Assembly (NCBI GenBank): GCA_025935445.1
Contig: JAICVG010000002.1
Location: 1 to 17,129, forward strand
Origin: Nitrososphaera sp.
GTDB lineage: Archaea; Thermoproteota; Nitrososphaeria; Nitrososphaerales; Nitrososphaeraceae
DNA length: 17,129 nucleotides
Reading direction: 5' to 3'
This document shows positions 1 through 7,790 of the stretch, in pieces. The notes under the pieces are model-generated. The model was given only the letters and a program-made list of their open reading frames with translations. It did no database searches and was not told the origin of the DNA. Positions within the stretch are counted from its first letter, which is position 1, and every line of letters begins with the position of its first letter. The position numbers and the translations under genes are program-made.

Positions 1-507
1 GTAATGAAGCTTGCCGGAGTACAAAGCAAGAAATTTGTTGGCAGGGCAAGAGTATTTGACACCGAAGAGGACGCTTTTGAAGCCGTATCAAAGCGCAAGA
101 TAGTAGAAGGTGACATAATAGTGATCCGTTATGAGGGACCAAAAGGAGGACCGGGAATGCGTGAAATGCTGGCAGTAACCGCCGCTGTCGTAGGACAAGG
201 GCTAGGAGAAAAAGTGGCGTTGGTCACAGATGGGAGGTTTTCTGGGGCAACTAGGGGGTTTATGATAGGTCATGTTGCTCCTGAAGCGATGGTGGGTGGC
301 CCGATTTCCCTAGTAAAGGAATATGATCAAATCATAATTGACATGCAAAAAAGCAGAATAGACCTCATGGTTTCGGAAGGCGAGCTAAGAAAAAGGATAA
401 AGAAGTGGAACCCTATCAAACCTCGCTATACCGCAGGGGCTCTTGCAAAATACGCTATGCTAGTCGAGTCTGCATCGGAAGGCGCAGTCATGGCCGCTAC
501 CAAGTGA
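1..507 (+). CDS. ilvD: Dihydroxy-acid dehydratase, C-terminal part (5' end outside window)
   Basis: This is the last 168 codons of an IlvD/Edd-family dehydratase; the frame is open back through base 1, so the ATG at base 4 is internal. The enzyme converts 2,3-dihydroxy-acids to 2-keto acids in valine, leucine and isoleucine synthesis, using an Fe-S cluster that would be bound by the missing N-terminal part. Visible family signatures are [12 protein letters not shown] (codons 46-57 of this fragment), a [12 protein letters not shown] block and the following GHVAPEA. These form the conserved C-terminal swivel domain of the family. The gene ends with a double stop (TGA TAA) and is followed by trpE in the same direction after 60 bases. 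The family also contains sugar-acid dehydratases (Edd type), but the archaeal setting next to amino-acid genes favours IlvD. Confidence 0.93.
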   Translation, partial: VMKLAGVQSKKFVGRARVFDTEEDAFEAVSKRKIVEGDIIVIRYEGPKGGPGMREMLAVTAAVVGQGLGEKVALVTDGRFSGATRGFMIGHVAPEAMVGGPISLVKEYDQIIIDMQKSRIDLMVSEGELRKRIKKWNPIKPRYTAGALAKYAMLVESASEGAVMAATK

Positions 508-537
508 TAAAGGTTTAAATTTTATTTTTACTGCAAC

Positions 538-547
538 TCAATTATAG
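538..547 (+). promoter_or_regulatory. TATA-like box for trpE
   Basis: An AT-rich ATTATA element is centred about 25 bases before the GTG start of trpE, inside the 60-base gap after ilvD. The spacing fits a leaderless archaeal transcript beginning at or next to the start codon, so trpE probably has its own promoter in addition to any read-through from ilvD. No other sequence evidence. Confidence 0.45.
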
Positions 548-567
548 GTAGGAGAATATGAGCAGGA

Positions 568-1959
568 GTGATCGCTTTTGGTCGTCTATTAGGCAGTTCA
601 GTACAGGTACAGAAGCTCACCACTTCTGAAAACCAGTTTCAACTTTTTAAGAAGCTCTACTTCCTTTACGAAAGGGTCTTCATCTTGGAGTCGCTCGTAG
701 GGCCTGAAGAGCTAGCTGAAATGTCTGTCCTTGGCTTTGACCCGAAATTGATTGTAACTTGCGACTCTAATAATTTCAAGGTTAAAGATAGGAGCGGAAG
801 AATTCTGCAAAGCTCGCCTGCAAAAGAACCACTCTCGAGTCTCCGTGAGTTAATGCCCAAAGTGAATGATGATCGTTTCCGCTACGTTGGTGGCGCAGTA
901 GGATACATCAATTACGACGCGATCCGGTTCTGGGAGCATTTGCCAATCAACAAAAACAACAAAAAACTTAGCAACTTTCCGCTGCTAGAATTTGGCATCT
1001 ACGATGACGGCATACTCTTCAACCACAAAGAGAACCAAGCTTACTATTTTTTCCTTGGAAGATCGCGGCTAGACCAAATCGAGTACAAGATGGCCCGGGT
1101 GAAAAGTAAACCTGCGAGGTTCTCGTATTCGACACCAAAGAGAAACATGACGAAAAAAGACTTTGTAAAAATGGTGCGGAAGGCCAAGCGCTACATATAC
1201 GATGGCCACATTTTCCAAGTAGTGCTTGCAAAGAGCATGAAGTTTAGGGTCAAGGGCAACCTTATTGGTCTGTATGCTAAACTTCGAGAAGTAAATCCTT
1301 CGCCATATATGTATATGCTAAAAATGTCCAATAGGTGCATAATAGGCTCAAGCCCTGAAATGCTCATTCGTATCACAAAAGACTATATTGAGACGTTCCC
1401 TATCGCAGGCACAAGGCAGATACTGCAAGATGAAAAGAAGAACGAAAAGTTGAGTCAAGAATTGCTCGAGGACGAAAAGGAGATTGCTGAACATACAATG
1501 CTTGTCGATCTAGCAAGAAATGACATAGGAAAGGTCTGTGAATTTGGCACAGTTAAGGTTAAGGAGTTCATGACCGTTAAGCGGTTCAGTCATGTCCAAC
1601 ATATTGTCTCTCATGTCGTGGGTAGATTGCACAAAAATTTTGATTCGTACAATTCTGTCAAAGCTGTCTTTCCAGCTGGCACTGTATCAGGCGCTCCTAA
1701 AGTTCGTGCAATGCAAATAATAGATGAGCTCGAGCCTACGCTTAGAGGACCTTATGCTGGCGCCATAGGTTATTTTTCATTTAATGGCTCATGTGACTTT
1801 GCAATAACGATAAGGTCTCTATTTGTGAACGGCTGCAAGGCATATGTCGAATCAGGAGCAGGCATCGTTATTGATTCCGATCCCGAGCTTGAATGGGCAG
1901 AAACAGAGCATAAGGCAAATGCCATACTTTCTGCTTTAAAGGGAGCAGCATCCGACTAA
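568..1959 (+). CDS. trpE: Anthranilate synthase component I
   Basis: 463-residue chorismate-binding enzyme that makes anthranilate from chorismate, the first committed step to tryptophan, normally with an amidotransferase subunit TrpG. Motifs: ILES at residues 39-42 (counterpart of the tryptophan feedback-site LLES motif), PIAGTR at 278-283, [12 protein letters not shown] at 308-319, [11 protein letters not shown] at 368-378 and [11 protein letters not shown] at 430-440. The alanine in PIAGTR is the TrpE state; PabB enzymes have lysine there (PIKGTR), which argues against aminodeoxychorismate synthase. The start is GTG, set by the TATA-like box 25 bases upstream; an ATG at 558 is out of frame and soon stops. 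No trpG follows: the next gene is thrC on the other strand. The ILES motif suggests the enzyme is feedback-inhibited by tryptophan (inference). Confidence 0.93.
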   Translation: MIAFGRLLGSSVQVQKLTTSENQFQLFKKLYFLYERVFILESLVGPEELAEMSVLGFDPKLIVTCDSNNFKVKDRSGRILQSSPAKEPLSSLRELMPKVNDDRFRYVGGAVGYINYDAIRFWEHLPINKNNKKLSNFPLLEFGIYDDGILFNHKENQAYYFFLGRSRLDQIEYKMARVKSKPARFSYSTPKRNMTKKDFVKMVRKAKRYIYDGHIFQVVLAKSMKFRVKGNLIGLYAKLREVNPSPYMYMLKMSNRCIIGSSPEMLIRITKDYIETFPIAGTRQILQDEKKNEKLSQELLEDEKEIAEHTMLVDLARNDIGKVCEFGTVKVKEFMTVKRFSHVQHIVSHVVGRLHKNFDSYNSVKAVFPAGTVSGAPKVRAMQIIDELEPTLRGPYAGAIGYFSFNGSCDFAITIRSLFVNGCKAYVESGAGIVIDSDPELEWAETEHKANAILSALKGAASD

Positions 1960-2207
1960 CAGGATTTTTGCTCAATCAGTCAAAGCATATCTTGTATTGT
2001 TGTTGATTTCGTACTTTATAGAGTTGAAAAAAGAGGATAAATTAGAACGCATTGAAAAGTCTCACCAGAGACTATACATCCAGTATCATTTTGAATAAGG
2101 ATGTAATAAAGCCCTATTAATACTATTAATATTAAATTATCATTTTGCTACTATCAATATAGTAATAAAGTCATTGACGTCCTTTTTGACACAAATAGAA
2201 AAAGTCT
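1960..2207. other. Convergent intergenic region, AT-rich
   Basis: 248 bases between the converging ends of trpE and thrC. I see no ORF or RNA gene. It holds several T-rich stretches suitable as archaeal terminators on both strands and a perfect tandem repeat of the 9-mer CTATTAATA at 2114-2131, followed by more ATTAATATTA-like sequence. The repeat is too short and AT-rich to assign a role. Confidence 0.5.
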
Positions 2208-3548
2208 TTAGTGGCTTGTGGGTGGCCTTGCAAACATATTGTCTACATTTATATGATATTCTACCGCAAGTGCAGGATCTTTCTGCCTTCCAGTAAGGAT
2301 GCCGACCACCACATCATCCTTCTTGATTAGCCCTTCCCTGCGGAGCTTTCTAACACCTGCTGGAACTGCGCCTGATGCCATTTCGCAGTCAAAGCCATTT
2401 AAGCCAACAATTGACATGCCATCGCTCATTTCCTTGTCGCTCACTTGCACTACTACACCATTAGTAAAGTCTAGGGCACGCAGAGCCTTGACAATATTGG
2501 CAGGTCTGCCTATCTGAATTGCAGTTGCATGGGTCTTTGGCCTAATTCCTTTCTTTTCCAAGTCAGCATAATAGCGGTCAATGATTGCAAGATCTGGCCT
2601 GCCACCGTTCCATCTTAGAGGCTTGTCTTCAAAGAACCCATTGTACAGTTTGTATAATACATTTGCTCCGTCTGCATTCACTACTACAAGCCGCGGGATT
2701 TTCTTGATCCAACCCCATTCATAGAGCTCAATTAAGCATTTTCCGCAGCTCGATGTGTTACCTAGAGCTCCGCCCGGATACACTATCCAGTCGGGGGGAT
2801 TCCAGTCAAGGTATTCAAGGACCCGATAAACGATGGTCTTTTGACCCTCCAAGCGGAATGGATTGATTGAGTTGACTGTGTATCCCCCGGTTTCTTTTGC
2901 GTTTTTAAGCGAAGCAGTAAGAGCGTCATCAAAATTTCCTTGCACTTGTATTACCTGTCCGCCAAACTGGAAGGCTTGACCGAGCTTGCCAGGGGCAATT
3001 TCCCCTCTTGGGATGTAGACGTCACATACCATATTTTCGTTTGCAGCATACATTGCTGCAGAAGCTGAAGTATTGCCAGTGGAGGCACAAACTATCCTTT
3101 TGACACCAAGCATTTTTGCATGTGTCATTGCAGTCGACATGCCATTATCCTTAAATGAGCCTGATGGATTGTATCCTTCTGGCTGAAGAAATAATGAATT
3201 ATGGTCCATGCCTGCATACTCAGCTACCTTGCTCATTTTGTAAGGTTTCGAAAGGCGGCCTTCAGAGCCGTCAAGCGACACTAGCAAGCGGGCGCATTCT
3301 TGAAAGTCTTCTGTGTCTAGACCAGCAAAATTGATTAGTTCGCGAAAGCGCCATACTCCGCTTTCGTTGTAAATGTTGCCTCCATGATCCCTACGCTGGT
3401 AGAACTTTTCTATCAATTCCCGGCTTTGCTTCTCACTATATTTTATGTCGAGAAGCGAACCACATGAGCATCTGTAAATATCATTGTTAATCTCATGAGT
3501 TAAACCGCATGAGGGATTGATGCATTTTTTGACAGTAAGTGCATGCAT
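2208..3548 (-). CDS. thrC: Threonine synthase
   Basis: 446-residue PLP enzyme converting O-phosphohomoserine to threonine. An N-terminal zinc-ribbon-like segment has Cys 9, 14, 27 and 29. The PLP fold follows, with the lysine that binds the cofactor in GSFKDNGM (Lys133) and the substrate/phosphate loop ASTGNTSASAA (155-165). The glycine-rich phosphate-binding loop reads PGGALGNTSS rather than the more common PVGNxGN, a variant within the family. The C-terminal part retains ILTGRQKDP. The ATG start is supported by a TATA-like TTATTTAG box (3570-3577) 26 bases upstream, giving a leaderless transcript. The small gene at 3596-3859 lies just upstream on the same strand. A cysteate or dehydratase side family is less likely given the length and zinc-ribbon. 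Confidence 0.93.
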   Translation of the reverse strand: MHALTVKKCINPSCGLTHEINNDIYRCSCGSLLDIKYSEKQSRELIEKFYQRRDHGGNIYNESGVWRFRELINFAGLDTEDFQECARLLVSLDGSEGRLSKPYKMSKVAEYAGMDHNSLFLQPEGYNPSGSFKDNGMSTAMTHAKMLGVKRIVCASTGNTSASAAMYAANENMVCDVYIPRGEIAPGKLGQAFQFGGQVIQVQGNFDDALTASLKNAKETGGYTVNSINPFRLEGQKTIVYRVLEYLDWNPPDWIVYPGGALGNTSSCGKCLIELYEWGWIKKIPRLVVVNADGANVLYKLYNGFFEDKPLRWNGGRPDLAIIDRYYADLEKKGIRPKTHATAIQIGRPANIVKALRALDFTNGVVVQVSDKEMSDGMSIVGLNGFDCEMASGAVPAGVRKLRREGLIKKDDVVVGILTGRQKDPALAVEYHINVDNMFARPPTSH

Positions 3549-3569
3549 ATTATTGGGGCCTTCTGATTG

Positions 3570-3577
3570 TTATTTAG
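3570..3577 (-). promoter_or_regulatory. TATA-like box for thrC
   Basis: On the minus strand this reads CTAAATAA, centred about 26 bases before the thrC ATG. It suggests that thrC is transcribed leaderless from its own promoter although a same-strand gene ends only 47 bases upstream. Confidence 0.45.
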
Positions 3578-3595
3578 ACGTTGTTCTAGATACTG

Positions 3596-3859
3596 CTACT
3601 TTTTGGTGGTTTTTTCATACATTTTCAGTAGCTGCTGGATGACACCATCCATGTCGTCCTCTCTTACTTCCGGCGAAACGGCGTGTTTAAGTAAATTGCT
3701 TACAGTGTTGGAGATCTCAGAACTCACTTCGTCAAAGCTATCCATGTCACTATAGCTCTGTTGATAAAGCCCCCTCAATCGCATTGCATACATGTGAGTC
3801 TGTTCATTCATTGTGACGTCATAGCTGCGATTGTTGACCTTTATCTTCTCCCTTATCAT
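3596..3859 (-). CDS. Small conserved-looking protein of unknown function, upstream of thrC
   Basis: 87 residues, not recognised. It has no membrane segment, signal peptide or cysteines, and looks soluble, with an acidic middle and a lysine-rich end (YEKTTKK). The N-terminal 16 residues (KIKVNNRSYDVT) could form a beta-hairpin and the rest is probably helical. The ATG is supported by a TATA-like box TTTTTAAA about 31 bases upstream (3886-3893), so the gene appears to be expressed from a leaderless promoter. It ends 47 bases before thrC, which has its own TATA-like box, so co-transcription is possible but not required. No function can be assigned; coding status rests on the well-placed promoter, the absence of a competing frame and the sensible protein composition. 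Confidence 0.6.
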   Translation of the reverse strand: MIREKIKVNNRSYDVTMNEQTHMYAMRLRGLYQQSYSDMDSFDEVSSEISNTVSNLLKHAVSPEVREDDMDGVIQQLLKMYEKTTKK

Positions 3860-3885
3860 GTTCTACACGTAACCAGACTATAGCC

Positions 3886-3893
3886 TTTAAAAA
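3886..3893 (-). promoter_or_regulatory. TATA-like box for the 87-residue gene
   Basis: TTTTTAAA on the minus strand, centred about 31 bases before the ATG at 3859. This is the best TATA match in the divergent region between the small gene and the cdvB paralogue. Confidence 0.5.
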
Positions 3894-3938
3894 CCTGTCT
3901 ACATTATAAATTCATAGCAGTGGGAAAAATTATATGTT

Positions 3939-3973
3939 CTGTAACCATTGATGCCTGTTACCATGGTTACAGG
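3939..3973. promoter_or_regulatory. Cluster of three TGTNACCAT motifs (candidate operator)
   Basis: CTGTAACCAT at 3939-3948 is repeated in reverse complement as ATGGTTACAG at 3963-3972, a perfect 10-bp inverted repeat with a 14-base spacer. The spacer contains a second forward copy (CTGTTACCAT, 3955-3964), which with the reverse copy makes a 20-bp palindrome with a single mismatched pair (3954-3973). The forward copies are 16 bp apart. The cluster lies in the 180-base divergent region, 67 bases before the cdvB paralogue and 80 bases before the divergent small gene. Overlapping inverted and direct copies are typical of a dimeric regulator's operator; the regulator is unknown. Confidence 0.5.
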
Positions 3974-4039
3974 CAGCTGGAATACAATGCTACTTTTATG
4001 GTCTTAATGTAATGATGGCTGGGTGCTATAGTAATAAGA

Positions 4040-4690
4040 ATGCCATTTGATAGCAGGTGGGTAAAGCCACAAGGAGAAAGCGTTGGTCACAAATTGCTTG
4101 AGGGCATCAAGCCACAAACACCACTGAAGCCAAGGATTGAGGAAGCACAGAAAAAGCTGCATATGCAGATCGCGAGGCTGGATGCAATAGCCTCAAGGAT
4201 GCAAGAAAAAGATAAGCTAATATTCAAGCGCGTAGTGCTTGCGATGCAGAGTCACGATTCTTCGCATGCAAAGGTCTTATCAGGGGAGCTGTCGCAGATA
4301 CGAAAGATGAACAAGATGGTCACGTCAGCTAAGCTAGCTTTAGAACAGATACAGCTTAGGCTCAACACAATGACAGAGCTTGGAGACGTAGTGGTAACGC
4401 TGAGCCCTGCAATGTCTGTCATAAAGGGATTGCAGAGCGGATTATCAGGAATGATGCCGGAAGCAGATCAGTCATTTGGACAAATATCCGAGCTGCTGGG
4501 AAACATTATGACAGACTCAGGACAGGTACCGAACAGCGAAATTGCAAACTTCAACACAATAAACGAAGACACGGCGCAGATAATGGAAGAAGCCAGCGCA
4601 GTAGTAGAAATGAACATGAAGAACAAATTCCCAGATTTGCCTTCTCCAAACCTGGCAGCTGCAAGGAACTTAGAGGCAACAAGCTACTAG
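4040..4690 (+). CDS. cdvB: ESCRT-III-like cell division protein, CdvB paralogue
   Basis: 216-residue protein of the Snf7/ESCRT-III family that drives membrane scission with CdvA and the Vps4-like ATPase CdvC in archaea. The N-terminal half (about 30-112) is a long, basic, amphipathic helical hairpin, followed by a hydrophobic stretch (LGDVVVTLSPAMSVIKGLQSGLSGMM) and an acidic C-terminal region (about 165-190), the order expected for ESCRT-III. Near the C-terminus FPDLPSP (197-203) resembles a MIM2 motif, the proline-rich peptide that binds the MIT domain of CdvC/Vps4. There is no C-terminal winged-helix domain. It stands alone, without cdvA or cdvC, so it is more likely one of the several thaumarchaeal CdvB paralogues than the core cdvABC-cluster member. 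The symbol denotes the family only. Start choice is the first ATG; a weak TTAATG element lies about 34 bases upstream. Confidence 0.85.
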   Translation: MPFDSRWVKPQGESVGHKLLEGIKPQTPLKPRIEEAQKKLHMQIARLDAIASRMQEKDKLIFKRVVLAMQSHDSSHAKVLSGELSQIRKMNKMVTSAKLALEQIQLRLNTMTELGDVVVTLSPAMSVIKGLQSGLSGMMPEADQSFGQISELLGNIMTDSGQVPNSEIANFNTINEDTAQIMEEASAVVEMNMKNKFPDLPSPNLAAARNLEATSY

Positions 4691-4700
4691 CTCTAACTTA

Positions 4701-5042
4701 TTAGCTCTCTCTATATTTTTTGCTTGCTATTTTTTGAACTTGTTTTTTTATCCTAGATATTGTGGGGTAGCTATAACCTTTTTCCCTGTAAGTCTTGATC
4801 ATGGCCTTCCAGTTATTGAGCCGCCAATTTGCTTGATCCTCGGTGAGCGAAAGCGTTTCTCTTTTCACGAGACTCTTTCGCCCCGGCATCAAGTAGCCCC
4901 CGCTTTCAGCCGCATAGCGGCTGTATGCAAAGCGCAGTCCAAAGAGGAGGTCATGAGGTGGAAGCGATCTAATATAGAGAGCAAGTTCTCTACTTTGCTC
5001 TTCTGACAAGTTTAGCTTGAACATAAATTCCCTTGCAGACAT
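4701..5042 (-). CDS. Small basic protein of unknown function downstream of bioF
   Basis: 113 residues from the ATG at 5042; not recognised. The protein is probably all-helical, with a hydrophobic segment near residues 22-38 too short and polar for a membrane helix, and a strongly basic C-terminus (RIKKQVQKIASKKYRES) that could bind nucleic acid or RNA. The frame is open further upstream to 5150, but that would overlap bioF by 44 bases; the ATG at 5042 has a TATA-like TTTTTAATA box (5066-5074) 28 bases before it, so I prefer the short form. A perfect 26-bp palindrome (5078-5103), nearly the same as one before bioB, lies just upstream of that box. This suggests shared control with the biotin genes, or a role in their regulation. 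Its stop is 10 bases from the convergent cdvB paralogue. Confidence 0.6.
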   Translation of the reverse strand: MSAREFMFKLNLSEEQSRELALYIRSLPPHDLLFGLRFAYSRYAAESGGYLMPGRKSLVKRETLSLTEDQANWRLNNWKAMIKTYREKGYSYPTISRIKKQVQKIASKKYRES

Positions 5043-5065
5043 ATATATAGGCAGTACCGATTCTG

Positions 5066-5074
5066 TATTAAAAA
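5066..5074 (-). promoter_or_regulatory. TATA-like box for the gene at 4701-5042
   Basis: TTTTTAATA on the minus strand, centred 28 bases before the ATG at 5042 and about 20 bases from the centre of the adjacent palindrome. This placement would let a protein bound to the palindrome touch the transcription-factor-B region. Confidence 0.5.
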
Positions 5075-5077
5075 CTT

Positions 5078-5103
5078 TATTTCTAAACTCGAGTTTAGAA
5101 ATA
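5078..5103. repeat. Perfect 26-bp palindrome, family copy 1
   Basis: Left arm TATTTCTAAACTC, right arm GAGTTTAGAAATA, perfect over 13 bp on each side. It overlaps no part of the preferred downstream gene and begins 3 bases before the bioF stop (bioF ends at 5107, so the last bioF codon overlaps nothing but the outer flank). It matches copies at 7288-7313 and 15277-15302 in the outer TATTTC/GAAATA and the central TCGA. It may be an operator, an RNA hairpin or a recombination site. Confidence 0.75.
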
Positions 5104-5106
5104 TTT

Positions 5107-6270
5107 CTATAGAATGCCTGTCTTTTTGCCCGCTCTTTCGAGCGCCGCAACCGCAGAATCTAAGTGTTCTTGGCGGTGCATGGCATTCAGTGAAATTCTG
5201 AGGCGAGCAAAACCCTTTTTGACGGTAGGATACCGAATCGCTTGAGCAAAAACGCCCTCCTCTAGCAATTCTTTAGAAAGCTCTAGGGCCTGTACTTCTT
5301 TACCAACTATGACTGGAATTATCTGGCTAGTAGAGTTTGCAACTTTAAATCCTAGCCTTTTAATTGCCTCTGAAAAATAGAGGATATTCCATTGAAGCCT
5401 CTTTTGCAAATATCCACTCTTTGCAATTGGAATAGCGGTTATTGCTGCAGAGCATAGGTGGTCGGGCAGGGCTGAAGTGTAGATAAATTGCCTTGATGTA
5501 TTGATCAACAGTTCTCTAATTGGGAATGTAGTGGCTACATAGCCTCCAAAGCAACCCAACGCCTTACTCATACTGCTGACATGGATGTCAAAGTTTACTC
5601 CCATTTTGGCTGGCATGCCTGAAAAGGTGGGGCCAAAGATAAAGTCACCGTGTGCATCGTCAATGATGGTTATTGCATCGTGATGGTCTGCTATGCTCTT
5701 TATTTCTGATAGTTTTCCCATGTCCCCGTCCATACTAAAGATACCTTCAGTTATCACAATTTTTCTGCCTCGACTGCGCCGCATAAGCTCTTGTAAATGA
5801 TCGGTGTCATTATGCCGGAAGACAATAATTGTCGCACCGCTTAGCCGGCATGCATCCACTATGCTAGCATGGTTCAGCTCATCGCTAAATATCGTTGAGT
5901 TCTTATCTGCAATTGTCGTTACTACGCCCAAGTTAGCAGTGTAACCTGTAGGATATAGAAGGGCTGATTCTGTCCTACGATGGTACGCAAGCAGACCTTC
6001 GAGCTCGATGATTTTTGGATGGTTGCCTGCAATTAACCTTGAACCACACTGTGATACTTCTTCACTAAGTGCCGTAATAGTATTCTCGATTACTCGCTTG
6101 TTTTGAGAGAGCCCAAGATAGTCGTTGGAGCAAAGATTGATGACTTCCTTGCCGTCGACATTGGCCGTCGGACCTTTAGCAACCACTGTCCTAAGACGAC
6201 GATATAACCCGCTCTTTTCAAGAAAATCAAGCTGATCCTTAACGAAGGTGGTCTTATGGCTTGAGTCCAA
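5107..6270 (-). CDS. bioF: 8-amino-7-oxononanoate synthase (KAPA synthase)
   Basis: 387-residue PLP enzyme of the alpha-oxoamine synthase family that condenses a pimeloyl thioester with alanine to give 8-amino-7-oxononanoate, the first ring-building step of biotin synthesis. Visible features: SNDYLGLS near residue 48, GSRLIAGNH (76-84), DELNHASIVDA (130-140), DDAHGDF (204-210) and SSMSKALGCFGGY with the PLP lysine at 236. Sequence alone cannot fully separate it from glycine C-acetyltransferase, but it overlaps bioB by 17 bases, which fixes the role. The start is TTG at 6270; no ATG or GTG occurs in the N-terminal region, and this start retains the expected family N-terminus. It is translated from the bioB transcript, so expression is probably coupled. 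Confidence 0.93.
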   Translation of the reverse strand: MDSSHKTTFVKDQLDFLEKSGLYRRLRTVVAKGPTANVDGKEVINLCSNDYLGLSQNKRVIENTITALSEEVSQCGSRLIAGNHPKIIELEGLLAYHRRTESALLYPTGYTANLGVVTTIADKNSTIFSDELNHASIVDACRLSGATIIVFRHNDTDHLQELMRRSRGRKIVITEGIFSMDGDMGKLSEIKSIADHHDAITIIDDAHGDFIFGPTFSGMPAKMGVNFDIHVSSMSKALGCFGGYVATTFPIRELLINTSRQFIYTSALPDHLCSAAITAIPIAKSGYLQKRLQWNILYFSEAIKRLGFKVANSTSQIIPVIVGKEVQALELSKELLEEGVFAQAIRYPTVKKGFARLRISLNAMHRQEHLDSAVAALERAGKKTGIL

Positions 6271-7225
6271 TTTCTTTTATCATCGCAATGTCCTTTTCGG
6301 CGGTGTTTCCTCCCGTAGTCAGGTAGCCGCCGGTGATAATACCGTTTGCTCCTGCCTTGAGAGCTAGTTTATCATTATACTTGAGATGCACCTCCCGTCC
6401 ACCAGCTATCTTGAGAATAGTTTTTGGCATTATGAAACGCCACACTGCAATTGTCTTGATTGCCTCAAGAGGATCAATCGGCTTAAGACTCTCAAGTGGA
6501 GTCCCTTCTCTGCCTATCAGAATATTGATCGGAACTTCCTCGGGGTGGAGTGACGCAAGCGAGAAGGCTAGCTCTAGCCGCTGTCTAGGAGTTTCGCCCA
6601 TACCTATGATCCCCCCAGAGCACAGCTGTAATCCTGCCTTCTTGATAATTTTTGCAGTATTTACTCTGTCAGAGAAGTTATGCGTACTGCAGATATTGGA
6701 AAAATAGCTGTCTGCAGCTTCTAGGTTATGGTTGTAACGCTTGACTCCCAGCTTCTTTAGCTTTCTCGCCTTATCTAATGTTATAAACCCCAAAGATACA
6801 TTGACTTCGATATCCAATTTGGATCTAATCTCTTCTATCGCTTCACAGATCTGTTGAAAGTCCTTCTCGGGCGGATCTCTGTAAGCGCATACCAAGCAAA
6901 AACTTGTAGCTCCCCCTTCCTTGGCCTTTGCTGCCTTCTCGACCAACTCTTCTTTCGACAATAAAGGATATTTGTTAATACCAGTATCGTAGAACGAGGA
7001 TTGTGCACAAAATGAGCAATCCTCTGGACACCTACCAGATTTCGCATTTACCAGGGCTTCGACATCGACCGTATCACCGTTAAACGTTCGAGTGATAGTA
7101 TTAGCACAATCAGCAAGGAGCATGATGTCATCGGTGCCAAGCAAACCCTCTGCTTCTTCAAAGGTAATTGAGCCACCGGCGAGAACTTTCTTCGTACAAC
7201 CGTGGAGGAAGGCTAAATTCGTCAT
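6254..7225 (-). CDS. bioB: Biotin synthase
   Basis: 323-residue radical SAM enzyme that inserts sulfur into dethiobiotin, the last step of biotin synthesis. The radical-SAM cluster cysteines are in GRCPEDCSFC (Cys 66, 70 and 73 from the ATG). Further BioB motifs are NHNLEAADSYF and SGGIIGMGE. The family arginine of the auxiliary 2Fe-2S cluster should lie near the C-terminus (KIAGGREVHL fits). The frame extends 4 codons upstream to a TTG at 7237, but a TATA-like TTTTAAT box (7251-7257) sits 29 bases before the ATG at 7225, favouring a leaderless transcript from that ATG. First gene of a bioB-bioF unit. A perfect 34-bp palindrome lies about 75 bases upstream. Confidence 0.95.
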   Translation of the reverse strand: MTNLAFLHGCTKKVLAGGSITFEEAEGLLGTDDIMLLADCANTITRTFNGDTVDVEALVNAKSGRCPEDCSFCAQSSFYDTGINKYPLLSKEELVEKAAKAKEGGATSFCLVCAYRDPPEKDFQQICEAIEEIRSKLDIEVNVSLGFITLDKARKLKKLGVKRYNHNLEAADSYFSNICSTHNFSDRVNTAKIIKKAGLQLCSGGIIGMGETPRQRLELAFSLASLHPEEVPINILIGREGTPLESLKPIDPLEAIKTIAVWRFIMPKTILKIAGGREVHLKYNDKLALKAGANGIITGGYLTTGGNTAEKDIAMIKEIGLKP

Positions 7226-7250
7226 TACGTCAGGCAAGTTAGAGCCGGTA

Positions 7251-7257
7251 ATTAAAA
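7251..7257 (-). promoter_or_regulatory. TATA-like box for bioB-bioF
   Basis: TTTTAAT within an AT-rich AAATTTTAATTA stretch on the minus strand, 29 bases before the bioB ATG at 7225. It decides the start codon: a TTG start at 7237 would lie upstream of the predicted transcription start near 7228. Confidence 0.55.
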
Positions 7258-7283
7258 TTTCTGTCTGAGAGCCTTATTCTAGG

Positions 7284-7317
7284 GAGGTATTTCTAAATTC
7301 GAATTTAGAAATACCTC
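7284..7317. repeat. Perfect 34-bp palindrome upstream of bioB, family copy 2
   Basis: Arms of 17 bp pair without mismatch: the left arm is GAGGTATTTCTAAATTC and the right arm its exact complement around the centre at 7300/7301. The inner 26 bp (7288-7313) differ from copy 1 only at the symmetric pair next to the TCGA centre. The centre is 75 bases before the bioB ATG and 46 bases upstream of its TATA-like box. A palindrome this long is far beyond chance; role open between operator and recombination site. Confidence 0.8.
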
Positions 7318-7682
7318 GTCATAATTTGTATTCCGCATATTTAGACCAAGAATTAAAATACTCTCCAATATGGAATCATGCAATGTCCCCTTAATTGTTA
7401 GCCCGTGTCTCGAACAATGATTCATATCACTTCTAGTATCGGCCCAAAGCCTTGGGGCTTGTACACCTAATCAAAATAGGTGATTTTGACTTGGTCTCAG
7501 CACTCTGCTGCCCTGATTCGAAAGATGTTCAAGGAAAGAGGATCTTTTTTGAGGAAATATTCATGGTTCATAAATCTAATAAGTTACGTACTTCTTCAAG
7601 AACAAGGTTAAAGGGGGGCTCCGGACAGTCAAAAAGACCCAACGGTTGATAGATCATTTCTTCCTAGGTGTGGAAAGCAGAA

Positions 7683-7790
7683 ATGGCGGTTTTCGTTACA
7701 GAATTGGACATTGCAAAGCCGTTCAAAAATGGAACGTTTTCTATACGGGATAAAAATGAGTACCTTTTTTTTACTCTTGGTTTGTCATAG
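7683..7790 (+). CDS. Possible 35-residue ORF or gene remnant
   Basis: ATG frame of 35 codons, stop TAG at 7788; a GTG five codons earlier is also in frame. The translation begins MAVFVTELDIAKPFKNGTF and continues with alternating charged and hydrophobic residues, as expected of a real beta-rich protein or a fragment of one. I see no TATA-like box at the leaderless distance and no Shine-Dalgarno. It could be a small gene, a decayed piece of a larger gene, or chance. Confidence 0.2.
   Translation: MAVFVTELDIAKPFKNGTFSIRDKNEYLFFTLGLS

Noticed and set aside
568..1959. Aminodeoxychorismate synthase (PabB) instead of TrpE
   Set aside because: PIAGTR has alanine where PabB has the lysine, and an ILES feedback-type motif is present.
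4734..5006. 90-codon plus-strand frame opposite the gene at 4701-5042
   Set aside because: Antisense shadow; the minus-strand frame has a TATA-like box and the better composition.
5078..5103. Rho-independent bacterial-type terminator after bioF
   Set aside because: AT-rich hairpin without a following U-run, the same sequence occurs upstream of bioB, and archaea do not require such hairpins.
7452..7649. 65-codon frame with a TTG start
   Set aside because: No promoter or ribosome site for the TTG, and two hairpins overlap its start; kept only as a note on the gap.
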